Source: Proteobacteria bacterium UBA5122
GTDB lineage: Bacteria > Pseudomonadota > Gammaproteobacteria > Tenderiales > Tenderiaceae
Direction: 5' to 3'
Assembly (NCBI GenBank): GCA_002415485.1
Contig: DHYU01000072.1
Span: forward strand, 1-7,920
Length of the DNA: 7,920 nt
Part shown: piece after piece, positions 5,997 through 7,920 of the stretch
Position numbering within the stretch: position 1 is the first letter of the stretch
Layout of the letters: the number at the start of each line of letters is the position of its first letter
Made by a program: the position numbers and the translations under genes
The notes under the pieces: generated by a model
What the model was told of the DNA's origin: nothing
The model's database searches: none
The model's input: only the letters and a program-made list of their open reading frames with translations

Positions 5997-7067
5997 TTAG
6001 GCGTAGCGCTGCTCAAAATCAGCCATGAAGCTGACGAGCGCATCGACCCCGGCCTCGGGCATCGCATTGTATATGCTGGCACGCATTCCCCCAACCGAGC
6101 GATGCCCCTTGAGCGAGGTCAGCCCGGCAGCATCGGCCTGCTTGAGGAATTCACCGTCCAGCTCGGGTTTGGCCAGTGTGAACGGTACGTTCATCCACGA
6201 ACGGTTGATCGGCGCCACGGGGTTGCTATAAAAATCCGAGCCATCAATCGCAGCATAGAGCTTGGCCGCCTTGCGCTGATTGATCTCAGCCATGGCCGCA
6301 ACCCCACCCTTTTGCTTCAGCCAGTCAAACACCAGCCCTGCCAGGTACCAGGAGTACGTGGGCGGAGTATTGTACATCGAGCCATTGTCCGCATGGATCT
6401 TGTAATCGAGCATGGTCGGCGTGCCGGGACGCGCCTTGCCGATCAGGTCTTCGCGGATGATCGTCACCACCAGCCCGGCCGGGCCGATGTTCTTCTGCGC
6501 GCCGGCGTAGATCAAACCAAAGCGGCTGACATCGATCGGCCGCGACAGGATGTTCGACGACATGTCGACCACCAGCGGCACATCACCGGCCTCTGGGATA
6601 TAGTCAAATTCCAGACCACCGATCGTCTCGTTCGGCGTGTAGTGCAGATAGGCGGCATCGGCATTCAAGGCCAGCTCGTGCTGACGTGGCACCGCACTGC
6701 GGCCCTCACCGACCACCTTGGCCTTGCCCAGCAGCTTGGCCTCGGCGATGGCACGCTCAGACCAGGCGCCGGTGTCGATGTAGTCGGCACTCTGCTCGGC
6801 CGTCATCAGGTTCAACGGGATCATCGCGAACTGACCACTGGCGCCACCCTGCAAGAACATCACCTTGTAGTTGTCCGGGATCGCCATCAGCTCGCGCAGA
6901 TCGGCCTCGGCCTGCTCAGCGACACGGGTAAACTCCTTGCCGCGGTGACTGACCTCCATGATCGACATGCCGCAGCCGTGCCAGTCCGTGATCTCTTCAC
7001 GGGCACGCTGCAAGACCTCTTCGGGCAGAATCGCCGGACCGGCGCTGAAATTAAACACTCGACTCAT
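5997..7067 (-). CDS. serC: phosphoserine aminotransferase
   Basis: PLP enzyme that transfers an amino group from glutamate to 3-phosphohydroxypyruvate in serine synthesis. In proteobacteria it also acts on 4-phosphohydroxythreonine in pyridoxal phosphate synthesis (hence pdxF). At 356 residues it is full length for this class V aminotransferase family (E. coli about 362). Visible motifs: FNFSAGPAILPEEVL at 5-19, MSIMEVSHRGKEF at 34-46, the phosphate-binding GGASGQF at 74-80, YIDTGAWS at 96-103, NETIGG at 146-151, VVDMSSNILSRPID at 166-179, the PLP-lysine region YAGAQKNIGPAG at 187-198 with K192, and near the C-terminus HRSVGGMRASIYNA. The ATG starts 6 nt after the gyrA stop and uses a GAGGA inside gyrA. 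The gyrA-serC-pheA order is also that of Pseudomonas. Confidence 0.97.
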   Translation of the reverse strand: MSRVFNFSAGPAILPEEVLQRAREEITDWHGCGMSIMEVSHRGKEFTRVAEQAEADLRELMAIPDNYKVMFLQGGASGQFAMIPLNLMTAEQSADYIDTGAWSERAIAEAKLLGKAKVVGEGRSAVPRQHELALNADAAYLHYTPNETIGGLEFDYIPEAGDVPLVVDMSSNILSRPIDVSRFGLIYAGAQKNIGPAGLVVTIIREDLIGKARPGTPTMLDYKIHADNGSMYNTPPTYSWYLAGLVFDWLKQKGGVAAMAEINQRKAAKLYAAIDGSDFYSNPVAPINRSWMNVPFTLAKPELDGEFLKQADAAGLTSLKGHRSVGGMRASIYNAMPEAGVDALVSFMADFEQRYA

Positions 7068-7073
7068 GCGTGG

Positions 7074-7920
7074 TTATTCCTCACTGGGCGCCGCATCGCC
7101 TGCGGAATCACCCTCAACTTCTTCAGATTCTTCACCATCCGGCTCGACAATGCGTTCGATGCCGGTCAGGCTCTCGTTATCGGCGACGCGGATCAGGCGC
7201 ACGCCTTGGGTGTTGCGACCCAAACGAGAGATCTCGGCGACACGCGTCCGCACCAGGGTGCCTGCGTCACTGATCAGCATGATCTCGTCTTCTTCATTGA
7301 CCAGCGCGGCGCCGACCACCACGCCATTGCGCTCGGAACACTGAATCGAGATCACGCCCTGGCCGCCACGGCCGTGGACCGGGTAGTCTTCCATCGGCGT
7401 GCGCTTGCCATAACCCTGCGCGGTGGCCGTCAACACATCACCGCCAGAGGCGATGATCAACGAGATGACCTTCTGCCCCTCAGCGAGACGAATGCCGCGC
7501 ACGCCGCGCGCGGTGCGCCCCATCGGCCGCACATCGTCTTCACTGAAACGCACGGCCTTGCCGGCATCGGAGAACAGCATCACGTCCTTGCTGCCGTCGG
7601 TCAGATCGACACCGACCAGGCAGTCGTCTTCCAACAACTCCAGCGCGATGATGCCGCTGGCGCGTGGCCGCGAGAAATCGGTCAGCGGTGTCTTCTTGAC
7701 CACACCACTGCTGGTGGCCATGAACACGAATTGATCCTCACCGAACTCGCGGATTGCCAGCACGGCGTTGATGCGCTCGCCATCTTCCAGCGGCAACAGA
7801 TTGACGATGGGCTTGCCGCGCGCGGTGCGACCGGCCTGCGGCAACTCATACACCTTCTTCCAGTAGACCTTGCCGCGGCTGGAGAAGCACAGCAGCGTGT
7901 CGTGGGTATTGGCCACGAAC
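7074..7920 (-). CDS. gyrA: DNA gyrase subunit A, C-terminal 281 residues (5' end outside the window)
   Basis: GyrA carries the DNA-cleaving tyrosine and the C-terminal domain that wraps DNA for negative supercoiling. Only the wrapping domain is seen here; the frame is open to the window edge, and the first complete codon is TTC at 7917-7919. Repeating beta-pinwheel blades are visible: THDTLLCFSSRGKVYWKKVY followed by GRTARGKPIVNLLPL, then FMATSSGVVKKT, DVMLFSDAGKAVRF with GRTARGVRGIRL, LTATAQGYGKRT with GRGGQGVISI, and IMLISDAGTLVRTRV with GRNTQGVRLIRV. The match to recalled E. coli GyrA is close and decides for gyrA rather than parC. The GyrA-box would lie just upstream of the window. The protein ends in a short acidic tail (about 22 residues after IVEP, rich in E and D), shorter than that of E. 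coli. An internal GTG at 7914-7916 is a valine codon, not a start. Confidence 0.96.
   Translation of the reverse strand, partial: FVANTHDTLLCFSSRGKVYWKKVYELPQAGRTARGKPIVNLLPLEDGERINAVLAIREFGEDQFVFMATSSGVVKKTPLTDFSRPRASGIIALELLEDDCLVGVDLTDGSKDVMLFSDAGKAVRFSEDDVRPMGRTARGVRGIRLAEGQKVISLIIASGGDVLTATAQGYGKRTPMEDYPVHGRGGQGVISIQCSERNGVVVGAALVNEEDEIMLISDAGTLVRTRVAEISRLGRNTQGVRLIRVADNESLTGIERIVEPDGEESEEVEGDSAGDAAPSEE
7078..7082 (-). promoter_or_regulatory. serC ribosome binding site inside the gyrA 3' end
   Basis: GAGGA on the minus strand is formed by the last two Glu codons of gyrA and lies 10 nt before the serC ATG. It suggests that gyrA and serC can be read from one mRNA with coupled translation. 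No terminator separates them. Confidence 0.65.

Noticed and set aside
7914..7916. GTG as a start for a separate 280-residue protein at the window edge
   Set aside because: The frame continues upstream to the window edge and the protein is the gyrase A pinwheel domain; this codon is an internal valine.
1..7920. A previously undescribed system (defence, mobile or biosynthetic)
   Set aside because: Every gene is assigned to a well-known housekeeping or aromatic biosynthesis family, and no unexplained open frame, repeat array or mobile element remains.

Overview
The window is a single co-oriented block of eight genes, all on the minus strand. In transcription order (high to low coordinates) they are gyrA (3' end only), serC, pheA, aroF (DAHP synthase), tyrA, aroA, cmk and rpsA (5' end only). 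Moderately GC-rich coding DNA, an E. coli-like S1, Cmk and GyrA, and an order close to the Pseudomonas 'aromatic supraoperon' point to a gammaproteobacterium. An environmental lineage outside the enterics and Pseudomonas seems likely, but the species cannot be named from the sequence. The chromosome looks like core genome: there are no mobile elements, tRNAs, CRISPR repeats or signs of transfer.

Layout: 7074-7920 is the C-terminal beta-pinwheel of DNA gyrase subunit A. It is followed after only 6 nt by serC (5997-7067), whose ribosome binding site lies inside the gyrA end. Then come pheA (4878-5969), aroF (3822-4838), tyrA (2916-3785, GTG start), aroA (1555-2871) and cmk (862-1548), with gaps of 27, 39, 36, 44 and 6 nt. 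No terminator was seen in any of these gaps, so serC to cmk can be read as one transcription unit, perhaps continuing from gyrA. After cmk, a 198-nt spacer (664-861) carries a good intrinsic terminator, a second terminator-like hairpin, and a further hairpin just before the rpsA ribosome binding site. rpsA is therefore probably a separately promoted and separately controlled gene.

Together the genes cover the entry to the aromatic pathway (AroF), its sixth step (AroA), and both branches from chorismate and prephenate (PheA to phenylpyruvate, TyrA to 4-hydroxyphenylpyruvate). SerC serves serine and pyridoxal phosphate synthesis, Cmk serves nucleotide supply, and GyrA and S1 serve replication and translation. 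Control points visible in the proteins are a ferredoxin-like regulatory domain on AroF and an ACT domain on PheA. TyrA has no added regulatory domain.

The window does not contain a novel system that I can support. The points worth a second look are comparative: an aroF gene of type I-beta where Pseudomonas has hisC, separate tyrA and aroA genes where Pseudomonas has a fusion, an AroA with class II (CP4-like) signature motifs but glycine at the position of CP4 Ala100, and the structured spacer before rpsA.
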